Shown: piece after piece, positions 1 through 8,840 of the stretch
How the letters are laid out: each line of letters starts with the position of its first letter
How positions within the stretch are numbered: position 1 is the stretch's first letter
Virus record (IMG/VR): IMGVR_UViG_3300037882_004002
Location: 1 to 37,090 of that record
DNA: 37,090 nt
Origin: a virus
Strand: one strand, 5' to 3'
The notes under the pieces: generated by a model
What the model was told of the DNA's origin: nothing
Databases searched by the model: none
Seen by the model: only the letters and a program-made list of their open reading frames with translations
Position numbers and translations under genes: made by a program

Positions 1-2
1 GG

Positions 3-2495
3 GGTTTCATATTATCAGCTATTTCGGCAATAGCAGTTGCTTATGTAATGTTTAAAGACAATGTAGAAGTTGCTTCTGAAGTACAAAAAGAGTTTGCTAA
101 TATTCATAACGAAGCAACTAAAAGCATTGCTAAGCAAAAATCAGAATTAGATCTTCTTACTAAAGTAGCTCAAGATAATTCTGTTGCTCAAGAAAAAAGA
201 GTTGAAGCTATAAAAAAACTTAATCAAATAATCCCTGACCATATAGGAATACTTACCCTTGAAAACATTAAAAATCAAGAAGGACTTAATATACTTAAAG
301 CTTACACCGATGAAATTTATAAAAATGCAAGGGCTAGGGCAGTTAAAAGATCTTATGATAAATTAGTGGAAGAACAGGTTAGCGTAGAGGGAAAATCATT
401 AGGAAGTTATAGAAGCGGTACAGGTGAATTTTTTAAAGGAAAAGTAAACCCCAATTTAAAAAGCGATGATGATATTAAAAATTGGGCTAATGAATTTACT
501 AAAGAACTAAAGGACAAAGATGGTAACTTGATGCAAGAAGGCACCGCAATATTTTATAAGTTCAGGGATTTGCATTATAATAATATGAAAGCAAAACTTT
601 CTGGATTATTAGATGATAAAAACCAAGAACTTTCTATAATTAATGCTAAAATAAAAGCATTAGAACCTGAAGTAACCAAAAACACAATTAAAGATTTAGG
701 CAATAAAGATGGCAGTGTCATTTCTAATTATAATCCGATAGGCGGTACAAATAAAGTAGGCAATGGGAAAGGAGGTTCAGCTAAAAAAAACGACAATAGC
801 TATATCAATGATGAATTAAAATTAACCGAAGAGTTATACAACATTCGCAAAAAAGCCGAAGAAGTGCGAATTTCTATGATGGCTGATGGCTACGAAAAAG
901 ATTTAGCATTAGAAAAACTAAATGGCGCCGCTAAAATTCAAGAGTTAACTTATCAAAATACTTCGTTCCAAAAGCTTCAAACAAAATTAAACGATGATTT
1001 ATTAGCAGCTCAAAAAGTTGGCGATACTAAAAAAATTGCATCAATAAAAAATCAACAGGCTTTACTTACTGAAAAACAAAAAGCCAATAATGAATTGATT
1101 TGCTATGAAGAGGAAATGCAAAATAAACGCATTGGAATTATTACTGAAAAAGCCGCCAAAGAATCTATTACCAAAAGTAAAGAAGCATTCGACCAAGCTA
1201 AAATACTTCGTGAAACCAAATTTAACGAAGAATATGTAGCACTCGGAAACAACAAACGTGCTAAAGAAAAACTTAAAAATGAATTTGAAGCCAATGAACT
1301 AGAGCAAGAAACTATTTTCTTAAACGAACTTATTGCCAAATTCAACACCATTGTAGGCAAAGGAAAAATAGACGGAATTGATTTAACCTTACTTAGTCCA
1401 GAGCAAGTCGCCTCGTTTACTGCCGAAGCTGCGAAAGTTGGATTGTCTTTATCAGAGTTAATCAAAAAGAAAAACGAATTAGCAGGTAAAACATCAGGAT
1501 CTGATTTTGGAATTCTACAAGGACAAGGCACAGATATATTCGGTTTTTCTCCCGAGCAATGGTCTTCGGCTTTCAATAATTTTGACACAATGGAAGAAAA
1601 GATTGGAGCCGTTTCAACTGTGTTGGGTGGTTTGCAAAATGCTTTTTCTATGTATTCTAGTTTCGTCGAAGCCAACTCAAAAAGAGATCTCCAAAACCTA
1701 GATAAAAAACAAACTGCCGAAAGAATCAAACTCAAAAACCAATTAGACAGAAAGCAAATTACTCAAGCGCAGTATGACAAAAAAGTTGCGAAACTAGATG
1801 CAGATAAAGAAAAGGCACAAGCAAACGCTGATTACAAACGCGCCAAAAATGAAAAAATAGCCGCGCTATTTAGTATCGCAGTTAATACTGGTATTGGTGT
1901 AATGAAAGCAGTTGCCGCTTCTCCGCTTACTGGTGGTTTACCTTGGTCAGCTATTATTGGCGGTTTGGGTTTATTGCAAGCGGGCATGGTTCTAGCGCAA
2001 CCACTACCAGCCAAAGGTTATGAAGCTGGATTATACCAAGACTACGTTACCAGAGAGCAAGACGGCAAACGTTTCAAATCTTCCTATCAAGGCAAAACAC
2101 GTTCAGGATTAGTAAGCAAAACCAGTCACTTTCTCGTTGCCGAGAATGGACCCGAAATGGTCATCGATGCAAAAGCATGGAGACAAATGAACCCAGAAGT
2201 AAAGGATTCATTAATCCGGGAACTCCGTGGCGTGAAAGGTTTTGAGCAAGGCTTATACAATCAAGCCGTGCAACGCTATGAAGTTCCAGCATCATCAGCA
2301 CCAACACCATCAGGAAACGACCAAATGATGAATCAAATGATGATGTCAATAATGGCGGAGAATCTAGCAGTACTCAAAGAAATTAAACAATCTGGAATTA
2401 TTGCTATTGTTACCAATAAAGATATGCCTTCGATGAAAAACCTGAAAGAAGGAATCGAAGATTACAACAATTTAAGAACTAAATCTAAAAAATAA
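3..2495 (+). CDS. Phage tail tape measure protein, C-terminal part (5' truncated by window edge)
   Basis: The frame is open back to base 3, so the true start lies outside the window; the first internal ATG is at 48. Long charged, Lys/Glu-rich helical stretches (probable coiled coils) fill most of the visible 831 residues. A hydrophobic Ala/Gly-rich segment follows (about residues 605-655 counted from the ATG at 48, with GLPWSAIIGGLGLL), then a short basic tail containing GPEMVIDA. This helix-rich body with a late hydrophobic segment is typical of tape measure proteins, which set tail length and enter the host envelope during DNA delivery. It is followed after 4 bases by the next tail gene. 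The 5' third is richer in AT codons than the 3' half, suggesting a mosaic gene. Assignment rests on architecture and position, not on a catalytic motif. Confidence 0.75.
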   Translation, partial: GFILSAISAIAVAYVMFKDNVEVASEVQKEFANIHNEATKSIAKQKSELDLLTKVAQDNSVAQEKRVEAIKKLNQIIPDHIGILTLENIKNQEGLNILKAYTDEIYKNARARAVKRSYDKLVEEQVSVEGKSLGSYRSGTGEFFKGKVNPNLKSDDDIKNWANEFTKELKDKDGNLMQEGTAIFYKFRDLHYNNMKAKLSGLLDDKNQELSIINAKIKALEPEVTKNTIKDLGNKDGSVISNYNPIGGTNKVGNGKGGSAKKNDNSYINDELKLTEELYNIRKKAEEVRISMMADGYEKDLALEKLNGAAKIQELTYQNTSFQKLQTKLNDDLLAAQKVGDTKKIASIKNQQALLTEKQKANNELICYEEEMQNKRIGIITEKAAKESITKSKEAFDQAKILRETKFNEEYVALGNNKRAKEKLKNEFEANELEQETIFLNELIAKFNTIVGKGKIDGIDLTLLSPEQVASFTAEAAKVGLSLSELIKKKNELAGKTSGSDFGILQGQGTDIFGFSPEQWSSAFNNFDTMEEKIGAVSTVLGGLQNAFSMYSSFVEANSKRDLQNLDKKQTAERIKLKNQLDRKQITQAQYDKKVAKLDADKEKAQANADYKRAKNEKIAALFSIAVNTGIGVMKAVAASPLTGGLPWSAIIGGLGLLQAGMVLAQPLPAKGYEAGLYQDYVTREQDGKRFKSSYQGKTRSGLVSKTSHFLVAENGPEMVIDAKAWRQMNPEVKDSLIRELRGVKGFEQGLYNQAVQRYEVPASSAPTPSGNDQMMNQMMMSIMAENLAVLKEIKQSGIIAIVTNKDMPSMKNLKEGIEDYNNLRTKSKK

Positions 2496-2499
2496 AGTT

Positions 2500-4311
2500 A
2501 TGCCAGCACAATCGTGGTTACCCGTAACAAATTCCAAAACATATACTCTTAATAATGGCAGTCTTAGTCCATCGATTACAAACGTAGATGTAACGATAAA
2601 TGATTATGCCATGTATTTGAACTATGTTTATTCTGATTATCGTTTGCAAAAGGTTTCAAACTATATCAATTATGTTACAAATTGGATGAACATTGCAGCC
2701 TTTCCAGACTTTACAGTTCCTTACACTCACGGAATGGCATACAGTTACACGCCAGTGTTTCAAAACCAAAGTTTCTTAGTGAATGGCAATTATACTTTTC
2801 GAACAAACTATATTATTCAAGGCTTAAATAATAACACAGGTGAATGGGAAGATGTCGAAACGTATTACTTTGATATAATTTTGAATGTTACCAATGTGGC
2901 TTCAAATCCAACACCAACATTCGCTCCATCAACACTTAGATTCAACCACCAACAAAATCAAACATTACCATCAAATCTCGTGGTAATGAACGGTAACAAT
3001 TGGAAAATCATTGGTAAACCTAATTTTGTTTTGACCTCGCCAACCGTTGGCGTTACAATTGCTTCTACTGGTTCTGGTACATCTGCCTATCAAACCATTT
3101 CAGGTTCTGGCAGTGCTTTTATTTATGTTGCATTAGGAAGTTTCTATGATAGTGAAAGCGTATTTGTTCCCGCTGATCTTACTGGAGATTTTGAAATTCA
3201 AAATAGTAATGTATATTTTGGCCAAGTCAATTGGACTGTCGCTGTAGTTCGCCTTTCCGATTTTCTTACCGTTCCTTATTTATCAGGCGAAAAAGCTTTT
3301 ACATTGGATCAAAAGTATTTTGAATTCAGTTCTCAAAACCTTGGTACTTACTTTCAATTTGACAGTGAAATCAAAACCTATGATTTCTTTAACAACACCG
3401 AAAATGTATTTACGGTTCCTCAAAAAATAGTTTTGTTTCAAGGAAAATCAAAAGTAAATCTAGGACAATTAATTCATCGCCTAATGCGAAAGTTTCCAAT
3501 TGTAAACGAATCTACTTTTCAAAACCAATTGGCTACATTAAACATCAGTTGCAAAGAAATTCTAGCTGCAGACGAAACTGTAGTTCGTGCCGGAACTAAA
3601 TCAAATATAAAATTTGTTGCCGGTCTAAGCCGTGGCATTACTGATTTAGGCTTTCTAGACTTCAATCCATTGCCCAATCGGGGTACAAAAAACGGGTTCG
3701 CCATGCTCAATATTTTGTACCCTACTGGTAATTATGAATTTAGAATATTGAAAAATGGAACTTTGGTTTCGGCTCAGGCGTTGCCAGCATCAAATAATAT
3801 TATTGTTTTCAAAAAAGTATCTTTTGCTGCTTTCAATCAAGGCGATATAATCCAGTGCGTTGTGGACTTCGTTGGTCAGAATAATTCATCAGCACCAAAA
3901 AAGACTTTTAAATTGTTTCCCGTTGGGAATTATTCCAATACCATAGTTTGGGAAAATGAATTTCTATTGCAATCAGTTTTGGAATGCACCGGAACGGCTT
4001 CTATAAAATCGGATTTTGAATTCCTTTCTCAAAAAGTTTATCAAAATTTGGTTGAAGTTATTGAACATTTTTCTTCTTCCAAAGAAGTGAAATTGTTCAT
4101 CAATACAGGTTGGCTTCTTAAAACCGATGTCGATACTATCGAAAGCTTGATGCGTTCGAAACGGGTTTGGCTTTTAAATAACACTGGAAATATTGCATTG
4201 CGACCAGTAGCAAAGCCAATTATTAATGAGGATTTAGAAAGAGAATTAATCGAGTTCAGCCTTGAATTCATCATAAACCGAAACTACGATGAGGAAACTT
4301 ATTCACTCTAA
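2500..4311 (+). CDS. Tail structural protein, probably distal tail
   Basis: A 603-residue protein I do not recognise by motif. It is Thr/Ser/Asn-rich with alternating beta-type hydrophobic patterning and no signal peptide or long hydrophobic helix. Residues about 130-240 look like an Ig-like or fibronectin-like beta domain. It lies directly after the tape measure gene, and its 3' end overlaps the next gene by 23 bases. Genes in this position in siphoviruses encode distal tail or tail-tip components, so that is the inferred role. The start ATG at 2500 lies 4 bases after the tape measure stop, consistent with translational coupling. Confidence 0.6.
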   Translation: MPAQSWLPVTNSKTYTLNNGSLSPSITNVDVTINDYAMYLNYVYSDYRLQKVSNYINYVTNWMNIAAFPDFTVPYTHGMAYSYTPVFQNQSFLVNGNYTFRTNYIIQGLNNNTGEWEDVETYYFDIILNVTNVASNPTPTFAPSTLRFNHQQNQTLPSNLVVMNGNNWKIIGKPNFVLTSPTVGVTIASTGSGTSAYQTISGSGSAFIYVALGSFYDSESVFVPADLTGDFEIQNSNVYFGQVNWTVAVVRLSDFLTVPYLSGEKAFTLDQKYFEFSSQNLGTYFQFDSEIKTYDFFNNTENVFTVPQKIVLFQGKSKVNLGQLIHRLMRKFPIVNESTFQNQLATLNISCKEILAADETVVRAGTKSNIKFVAGLSRGITDLGFLDFNPLPNRGTKNGFAMLNILYPTGNYEFRILKNGTLVSAQALPASNNIIVFKKVSFAAFNQGDIIQCVVDFVGQNNSSAPKKTFKLFPVGNYSNTIVWENEFLLQSVLECTGTASIKSDFEFLSQKVYQNLVEVIEHFSSSKEVKLFINTGWLLKTDVDTIESLMRSKRVWLLNNTGNIALRPVAKPIINEDLERELIEFSLEFIINRNYDEETYSL

Positions 4312-6124
4312 ATTTCAATTGGATTTATCCATTTACAAAATTTCAGATACCGAAGAAAACAATTGGTTTTCGGATGCTTTCTTTACAAAATATTCGTTTC
4401 CTTTTGAAATCGATTTGATAGACGATTTGGATATTGCCTTTGAATTTATCTCGCAATACAATACCAATCCACAAACCTATTACGAATGTCAATACGTTCA
4501 TAATAACAAAATCGAAGATGCTATTTTCGAAATAGAATCGCACCAGGAGAAACTAAGTTGTACGGTTCGTTTTGGTTTTGAACAGTTGCCAAGTTTTGAC
4601 AAAAAGCTATCTGAATTGTCTTTGGAAAAATTCGATTTACCATCTGGAACAACAATTTTTCAGCATGCGCAAACCATAATTACACAATCATTTCCAGCGG
4701 TTAATTACAACTTTCCGCAAATTCATATTGACAAATATGATCCTACGGACGATTTATGGCCCAATTTTCAGAACATCATTAACAATCGTGTTGATGGTAC
4801 TTTTTTGATAAACGAAGTTATAATGGACGAAACGTTTAACAGAAATGTAATGCAGCCTCTATCCTATTGGATTCACATTCTACAACGAGGAATGATTGAC
4901 AGCGGCTATACATTGGCTGGAAAAATAATGAACGACGAGCGTTTGAAAAAAGCTTGTCTCTTTGGCGATGTCGATTATTTTAAAGCTGCAACGGTTCAGG
5001 AAGACATCATCATCACGAAAATGTCCGAAGATGCTATTGAGATTAATTACAACAATAGCCGTGGCGAAAAAGCCTCCAAGTATTATTCAAACACTGTGCT
5101 AACCACACCAGGGAAATACAATATTAGCGGAACTATAAAGTGTTTGAAAGCTGCAAGGTTCTCAACTTACTTTAGAATCAAATATAGAAACACAGTTATT
5201 TGGTCTCAATCATCTAAAAATGTTGGACTTTTTCGAGGTTCTGAATTTGCCGATTATGATGTAGATATTGACTTTGAAACTATTGTAGATGCAAATGCGA
5301 ACGACATTACTATCGAAGGTTACCAATATTTCACCGAAGAAGAAGTTATAATTTCATTATCCATAAGTTGCATCCGTTTGCATGACAATTCAGGAAACGC
5401 AGTGCCAACCGTTATCAATGAAAACAAAGTAGATCTTACTAGAGCTGTGCCCGACATGACTTTTGCAGAATTTGTAAAAGTGGTAAAGAATTGGTTCAAT
5501 TATGACTTGACAATTATTGGCAAACTCGCCATCATGAATCCAATCGAAGAAGAAATCAATTACAATGAACTAGTAGATTTGCAGTTTTCTGAAATCAAAA
5601 GACCGAGGCGAAAGTTCGGTCAAGGTAAATCCTTTTTACTGCAATTTCAAGAAATTGAAAACAAAGATTTCAAATTTCTGCCTGTTTTTCACAATCAATC
5701 TGGAATAGTAAATTCTAATTATGTCACCGATGACAAAACCACCACAATAGAAATTAATGGTTTGCCGTTGCCGTTGTTTACCAGAGAAGGAGTTCAAACG
5801 GCTTATGCATTGGAGCAAAATAGTAGTAAAGCCTATTTGGTTTGCTACGATGGTTTGTATAATGGAAACAATTTGGCTAAGCCAAATGACAACTATCTCG
5901 TTCCAGCGGTTCATATTGCGTACTGGCAAAAATGGTTTAACTATCGCATTAACGCACCGGCATTCAATTGGCAGTTCAAAACGTGGAATGAGTTTGTTAG
6001 TAATTTAAAAGTGAAAACAAAAATCTTTGCTTACAATAGAATCCACATTATCAAAACCATCAACAAAACCGAAGTTAAACCCGATTCGTTTGAGATTGAT
6101 ATAGAAACCGAAGCGTTAGAATAA
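4289..6124 (+). CDS. Tail-tip or baseplate-like structural protein
   Basis: A 611-residue protein, last gene of the left tail operon. The N-terminal 130 residues (MRKLIHSKFQLDLS onward) and a middle beta-rich region around 260-370 suggest a multi-domain structural protein; no enzymatic motif is visible. Its ATG lies inside the end of the preceding gene (23-base overlap). Its last 9 bases overlap the end of the convergent integrase gene, so no terminator can lie between them without being inside coding sequence. Position after tape measure and distal tail suggests a tail-tip or baseplate hub protein; this is inference. Confidence 0.55.
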   Translation: MRKLIHSKFQLDLSIYKISDTEENNWFSDAFFTKYSFPFEIDLIDDLDIAFEFISQYNTNPQTYYECQYVHNNKIEDAIFEIESHQEKLSCTVRFGFEQLPSFDKKLSELSLEKFDLPSGTTIFQHAQTIITQSFPAVNYNFPQIHIDKYDPTDDLWPNFQNIINNRVDGTFLINEVIMDETFNRNVMQPLSYWIHILQRGMIDSGYTLAGKIMNDERLKKACLFGDVDYFKAATVQEDIIITKMSEDAIEINYNNSRGEKASKYYSNTVLTTPGKYNISGTIKCLKAARFSTYFRIKYRNTVIWSQSSKNVGLFRGSEFADYDVDIDFETIVDANANDITIEGYQYFTEEEVIISLSISCIRLHDNSGNAVPTVINENKVDLTRAVPDMTFAEFVKVVKNWFNYDLTIIGKLAIMNPIEEEINYNELVDLQFSEIKRPRRKFGQGKSFLLQFQEIENKDFKFLPVFHNQSGIVNSNYVTDDKTTTIEINGLPLPLFTREGVQTAYALEQNSSKAYLVCYDGLYNGNNLAKPNDNYLVPAVHIAYWQKWFNYRINAPAFNWQFKTWNEFVSNLKVKTKIFAYNRIHIIKTINKTEVKPDSFEIDIETEALE

Positions 6125-7300
6125 ACTATCAATGAGGAATATTTCAGCATTGGCATCAGCCTGAACGATGTGTGAGTAAATCATCGTCTGGTTGATGTCC
6201 GAATGTCCTAACAACAATTGCAATTTTTCGACCTGTCCTCCAGCTCTCAAGAAAGAAGTTGCAAAAGTATGTCTCCCAACATGGAAAGTTACTTTCTTAT
6301 GGATTTTCAAAACTGCCATGATCTTTTTCAGTTCATCATTAATATGTTGGTCGGCAAACTTCTTTTCAAAAAGTAGCGGTTCGTGCTCCAAGATTTCTCG
6401 AGCTTTCATATTCATCTGAATATTTTGATCTTTCTTCGTTTTTTTTGACACAAACGAAATGTAGTTGTCAATAAAATTATTTCTTCTCAAACTCTGAATG
6501 TCTGAAATGCGCAAACCGGTCATACAGCTCACAAGGAAATAACCCAATATCAATCGATACGAATCACTAATATAAGGACTGAAATAATATCCTACACAGC
6601 GTTTCAGTTCTGCTGTGGTTAGGCTGGTTCTGTTGCCTCTTGTGCTTCCAACCTTTATTTCATCAAGATTTACACTTAAACGAATACCAGCCTTTGCGGC
6701 CAATGCTAGAAACTTTTTAATGGCTGCAATGTTTGCCGAAACTGTGGTACTTTCGTTGCCTAATCCTCGATGATGCTTGATGAACCTATCAAACCAACCA
6801 TGGTCAATTTCCTGAAAGGTAACATCGTCATCATAAAGTTTCAACTTTCGCAAAACTGATTTATAGCGTTGGTATGATCCTGGTTCCATCAACACCTTCT
6901 CCTCTTCCAGCATCATATCAAAGAAAGCCGTAAACCGAACACGTGGCATTCCGTTAAGGAATTCTTTCTTCAAAGCTTCGGGCGTGAGTACTCTATCAGC
7001 AAGGCGATAAGAAGTTTTTATTGCTGTCAGTTTAGATTTAATGTTGTCTAAAATCAAGTTGGTATCTTGATTTTCTTTTGACAAAGGAAGCAAACGTTCC
7101 TTCTTTAAATCCCATTCTTTCGGATTCACATTTATATTAAGTGAAATCCTTTCTCGCTTGTAGTCACCAGTCAAATGTAAACTGATTGGCGATTTTCCAT
7201 CCGCATTTTTATAGTTGCGAATACTAAATTTATCTTTCATTGACACATAGATTTTGTTTGTGTCAACGAGTGTGTCAAAAATCCTTTCGGAAGTATTCAT
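6116..7300 (-). CDS. int: Tyrosine recombinase (phage integrase)
   Basis: Catalyses site-specific integration and excision of the phage. Visible order (numbering from the start chosen here): Arm-type DNA-binding region at the N-terminus (FSIRNYKNADGKSPISL, then NVNPKEWD), SAM-like core-binding domain in the middle (LMEPGSYQRYKSVL), catalytic domain at the C-terminus. Catalytic residues seen: Arg in TGLRISDI (about 263), Lys in SKKTKKD, HxxR in HVGRHTF (about 341), LLGHSD and the nucleophile Tyr in MIYSHI (about 374). The reading frame extends to 7333, but those first residues (MFFNFF) are encoded by the T-run of a terminator, so an ATG at 7303 or 7300 is more likely; 7240 is also possible. 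Convergent with and overlapping the tail gene by 9 bases. Confidence 0.95.
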   Translation of the reverse strand: MNTSERIFDTLVDTNKIYVSMKDKFSIRNYKNADGKSPISLHLTGDYKRERISLNINVNPKEWDLKKERLLPLSKENQDTNLILDNIKSKLTAIKTSYRLADRVLTPEALKKEFLNGMPRVRFTAFFDMMLEEEKVLMEPGSYQRYKSVLRKLKLYDDDVTFQEIDHGWFDRFIKHHRGLGNESTTVSANIAAIKKFLALAAKAGIRLSVNLDEIKVGSTRGNRTSLTTAELKRCVGYYFSPYISDSYRLILGYFLVSCMTGLRISDIQSLRRNNFIDNYISFVSKKTKKDQNIQMNMKAREILEHEPLLFEKKFADQHINDELKKIMAVLKIHKKVTFHVGRHTFATSFLRAGGQVEKLQLLLGHSDINQTMIYSHIVQADANAEIFLIDSLF

Positions 7301-7330
7301 CATAAGGCTGTCAATAAAAAAGTTAAAAAA

Positions 7331-7383
7331 CAAAAAAGCGCACTATACTTGGTCTCACGACCTGTATGTGCACTTGTTTTTTA
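7331..7383 (-). terminator. Bidirectional rho-independent terminator between repressor and integrase
   Basis: Bases 7336-7348 pair with 7364-7375 (12 pairs with one bulge and one mismatch), and inside them 7351-7354 pairs with 7359-7362 (GGTC/GACC). T-runs follow on both strands: on the minus strand opposite 7324-7337, on the plus strand at 7377-7382. On the minus strand it would end the repressor transcript, so integrase is probably transcribed separately or by readthrough. Confidence 0.7.
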
Positions 7384-7397
7384 GCTAGTAATAGCCA

Positions 7398-7420
7398 TTT
7401 GTGATCCCAGAAGGATTACC
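7398..7420. other. Candidate phage attachment site core (attP), tRNA-3'-end-like
   Basis: On the minus strand this reads AATCCTTCTGGGATCACA, which looks like the 3' half of a T-stem (CCTTC) followed by a 7-base acceptor strand and discriminator, as in the 3' end of a tRNA gene. No full tRNA can be formed here. Phage integrases often use tRNA 3' ends, and the position beside the integrase start is the usual one for attP. Not proven: the host attB is not in the window. Confidence 0.4.
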
Positions 7421-7456
7421 CACCACACTCGCAACGCACGTATTCATTGACTTATT

Positions 7457-7792
7457 TTATTTTTTGTGGCTAATTTGTGCCAAATATTCCCGTACATTTT
7501 CCACTTTCTTACCTATTAATTCCAATTCCTTATCGATATTCATCTCATTCAATCCGTAAAAAGGCTTTGCTTCTTGCGCTGAATTTACTGTTTCCTCTTC
7601 CGAAAATATATACTGCAAATCTACATCTGGAAACTCCCGAATTAGTGAAACAATAAATTCGGGTCCAAATGAACTTTCTCCACTCCAAAACCTACTAATC
7701 ATTGCGGGCGCATGTCCTAACCTTTTACCAACTTCTTTTTGTGAAAGTCCTTTGTTTTTAAAGAACAATCTTAATTTTTCGTTGTATTCCAT
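7457..7792 (-). CDS. CI-like transcriptional repressor, HTH_3/XRE family
   Basis: About 111 residues with an N-terminal Cro/CI-type helix-turn-helix: LSQKEVGKRLGHAPAMISRFWSGE at about residues 15-38. The C-terminal part is helical and charged, probably for dimerisation; no LexA-type autoprotease domain is present. The frame continues upstream to 7804, but the ATG at 7792 (MEYNEKL) fits the family better. It is divergent from the gene at 7894, with a perfect inverted repeat at 7822-7849 between them, the arrangement expected of a lysogeny switch. Likely role: maintains lysogeny by binding that operator and also represses itself. Confidence 0.85.
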   Translation of the reverse strand: MEYNEKLRLFFKNKGLSQKEVGKRLGHAPAMISRFWSGESSFGPEFIVSLIREFPDVDLQYIFSEEETVNSAQEAKPFYGLNEMNIDKELELIGKKVENVREYLAQISHKK

Positions 7793-7821
7793 ATTTAGAA
7801 TCATTATAAATTAATAATATT

Positions 7822-7849
7822 AGTAAACTTTTATAAGCAAAAGTTTACT
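7822..7849. promoter_or_regulatory. Lysogeny-switch operator, perfect inverted repeat
   Basis: Arms AGTAAACTTTT (7822-7832) and AAAAGTTTACT (7839-7849) are exact complements, separated by 6 bases. It sits between the divergent repressor and Cro-position genes, 18 bases before the -7 box of the rightward promoter, so a bound repressor would block rightward transcription. Confidence 0.75.
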
Positions 7850-7867
7850 TAGAGTAGATTTATTATA

Positions 7868-7875
7868 TACTTTTG
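7868..7875 (+). promoter_or_regulatory. Rightward early promoter, -7 box
   Basis: TACTTTTG matches the Bacteroidetes -7 consensus TAnnTTTG exactly. It lies 18 bases before the ATG at 7894. The place of the -33 element is taken by the right arm of the operator; no clear TTG is seen there. Confidence 0.6.
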
Positions 7876-7893
7876 TTGTGAAATAATAATCTG

Positions 7894-8157
7894 ATGACAA
7901 ATATAATAATAAATAATAAGCAAAAAGATATGCAATTACACATCGATAAAGCCCGATCTATTATCGCCGAGTATCTACCAACTGAATATGTGGACAAAGT
8001 TTTAGAAAAACTGCCCGCAGATGCTAAAGTTTCGAAAGGAACAATTCGAAATGTAAAAAATAAAGCAAGCGACCGATTAGATGTGCTTAATGCTATGGTC
8101 GAAGTAGCATTAGAGCATAAAGCTTTACAAGAAAAATTAATTCAAACAATCACTTAA
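7894..8157 (+). CDS. Small early regulator in Cro position
   Basis: An 87-residue, helical, charged protein. KVSKGTIRNVKNKASDRLDVLNAM (about residues 47-70) can be read as a helix-turn-helix followed by a helix. As the first gene of the rightward operon under the operator at 7822-7849, it occupies the position of Cro or an anti-repressor. An internal ATG at 7930 (MQLHIDK) is an alternative start. Followed after 11 bases by the next gene. No family is recognised with certainty. Confidence 0.6.
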   Translation: MTNIIINNKQKDMQLHIDKARSIIAEYLPTEYVDKVLEKLPADAKVSKGTIRNVKNKASDRLDVLNAMVEVALEHKALQEKLIQTIT

Positions 8158-8168
8158 AAACAAACACC

Positions 8169-8741
8169 ATGACACAAGTTACAACTAACAGACAGTTTCC
8201 TGGAATGGGAGACTCAGGAATCGAATTCTTTATTTCTGAAAAACAAACAAAGTTTATCCAACACGGACAAGTACTTCCGTTTGCAGAACTTCCGATTGCT
8301 ACAGTCAATCTACTTCAAGAGGCCATTAGGCAAGATCCGCAAGTAAACGCTGAATTGCGCGATATGCACCCAAGTTCTCCAATGAAACGCATAGAGCAGT
8401 TCGCTCGTTGCCGTTTTGGAGGATTAGATTTTGTTGGCGATATCGTCGATGGAAAACTACAAGAAGGAGAATACCACGAATGTCCAAAACGTGGTACCTG
8501 CAAGAGCAATGGAATACTTTGCAAACTCCCATCTTATAACGGACAAACTTTATCCACTCTAGATGTTCAGCTAATGCAGCAACTTTCCACTTCAAAAACT
8601 ATCGAATTAATTATCTATGAAATGGAAATTAGACCTGGAACATTTCATAAAGCGCATAATATTTTATACACCAAATTAGGCGTTCAAACGCGGCAAGAAG
8701 TAACAAAAATCGCCTACCGCTTAAATCTCATTCAGTTGTAA
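8169..8741 (+). CDS. Putative phage transcriptional regulator with Cys cluster and LuxR-like C-terminus
   Basis: 190 residues. A His/Cys cluster (HECPKRGTCKSNGILC, about 103-118) may bind a metal. The C-terminal 60 residues resemble a LuxR/GerE-type helix-turn-helix (KTIELIIYEMEIRPGTFHKAHNILYTKLGV), including the usual spacing of a recognition helix before TRQEV. It is the second gene of the rightward early operon and is followed by a strong terminator, so it may control later phage genes, possibly including the TGTCACA promoters. The function is inferred. Confidence 0.6.
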   Translation: MTQVTTNRQFPGMGDSGIEFFISEKQTKFIQHGQVLPFAELPIATVNLLQEAIRQDPQVNAELRDMHPSSPMKRIEQFARCRFGGLDFVGDIVDGKLQEGEYHECPKRGTCKSNGILCKLPSYNGQTLSTLDVQLMQQLSTSKTIELIIYEMEIRPGTFHKAHNILYTKLGVQTRQEVTKIAYRLNLIQL

Positions 8742-8746
8742 AACTG

Positions 8747-8818
8747 GGTAACACGTTCTTACCAATTCTGTATGTGCACTTACATACGCTAAACCACTCC
8801 TTGTGGGCGGTTTTTTTT
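8747..8818 (+). terminator. Early operon terminator with two preceding hairpins
   Basis: The terminator proper is ACCACTC (8793-8799) pairing with GGGCGGT (8805-8811) with one mismatch, followed by eight T. Before it are a 5-bp hairpin (8747-8751/8759-8763) and a 6-bp hairpin GTATGT/ACATAC (8770-8775/8782-8787). Three hairpins in a row suggest a possible antitermination site controlling entry into the replication genes. Confidence 0.7.
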
Positions 8819-8840
8819 AACTAATCCAATTATAAAATTG

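Noticed and set aside
1103-1735. 210-codon open frame on the minus strand within the tape measure gene
   Set aside because: Ser/Leu/Phe-rich reverse shadow of a Lys/Glu/Ala-rich helical gene; no domain, no start context, and the forward gene is convincing.
7398-7420. Complete tRNA gene
   Set aside because: Only a T-stem/acceptor-like end is present; no D-arm or anticodon arm can be formed from the neighbouring bases.
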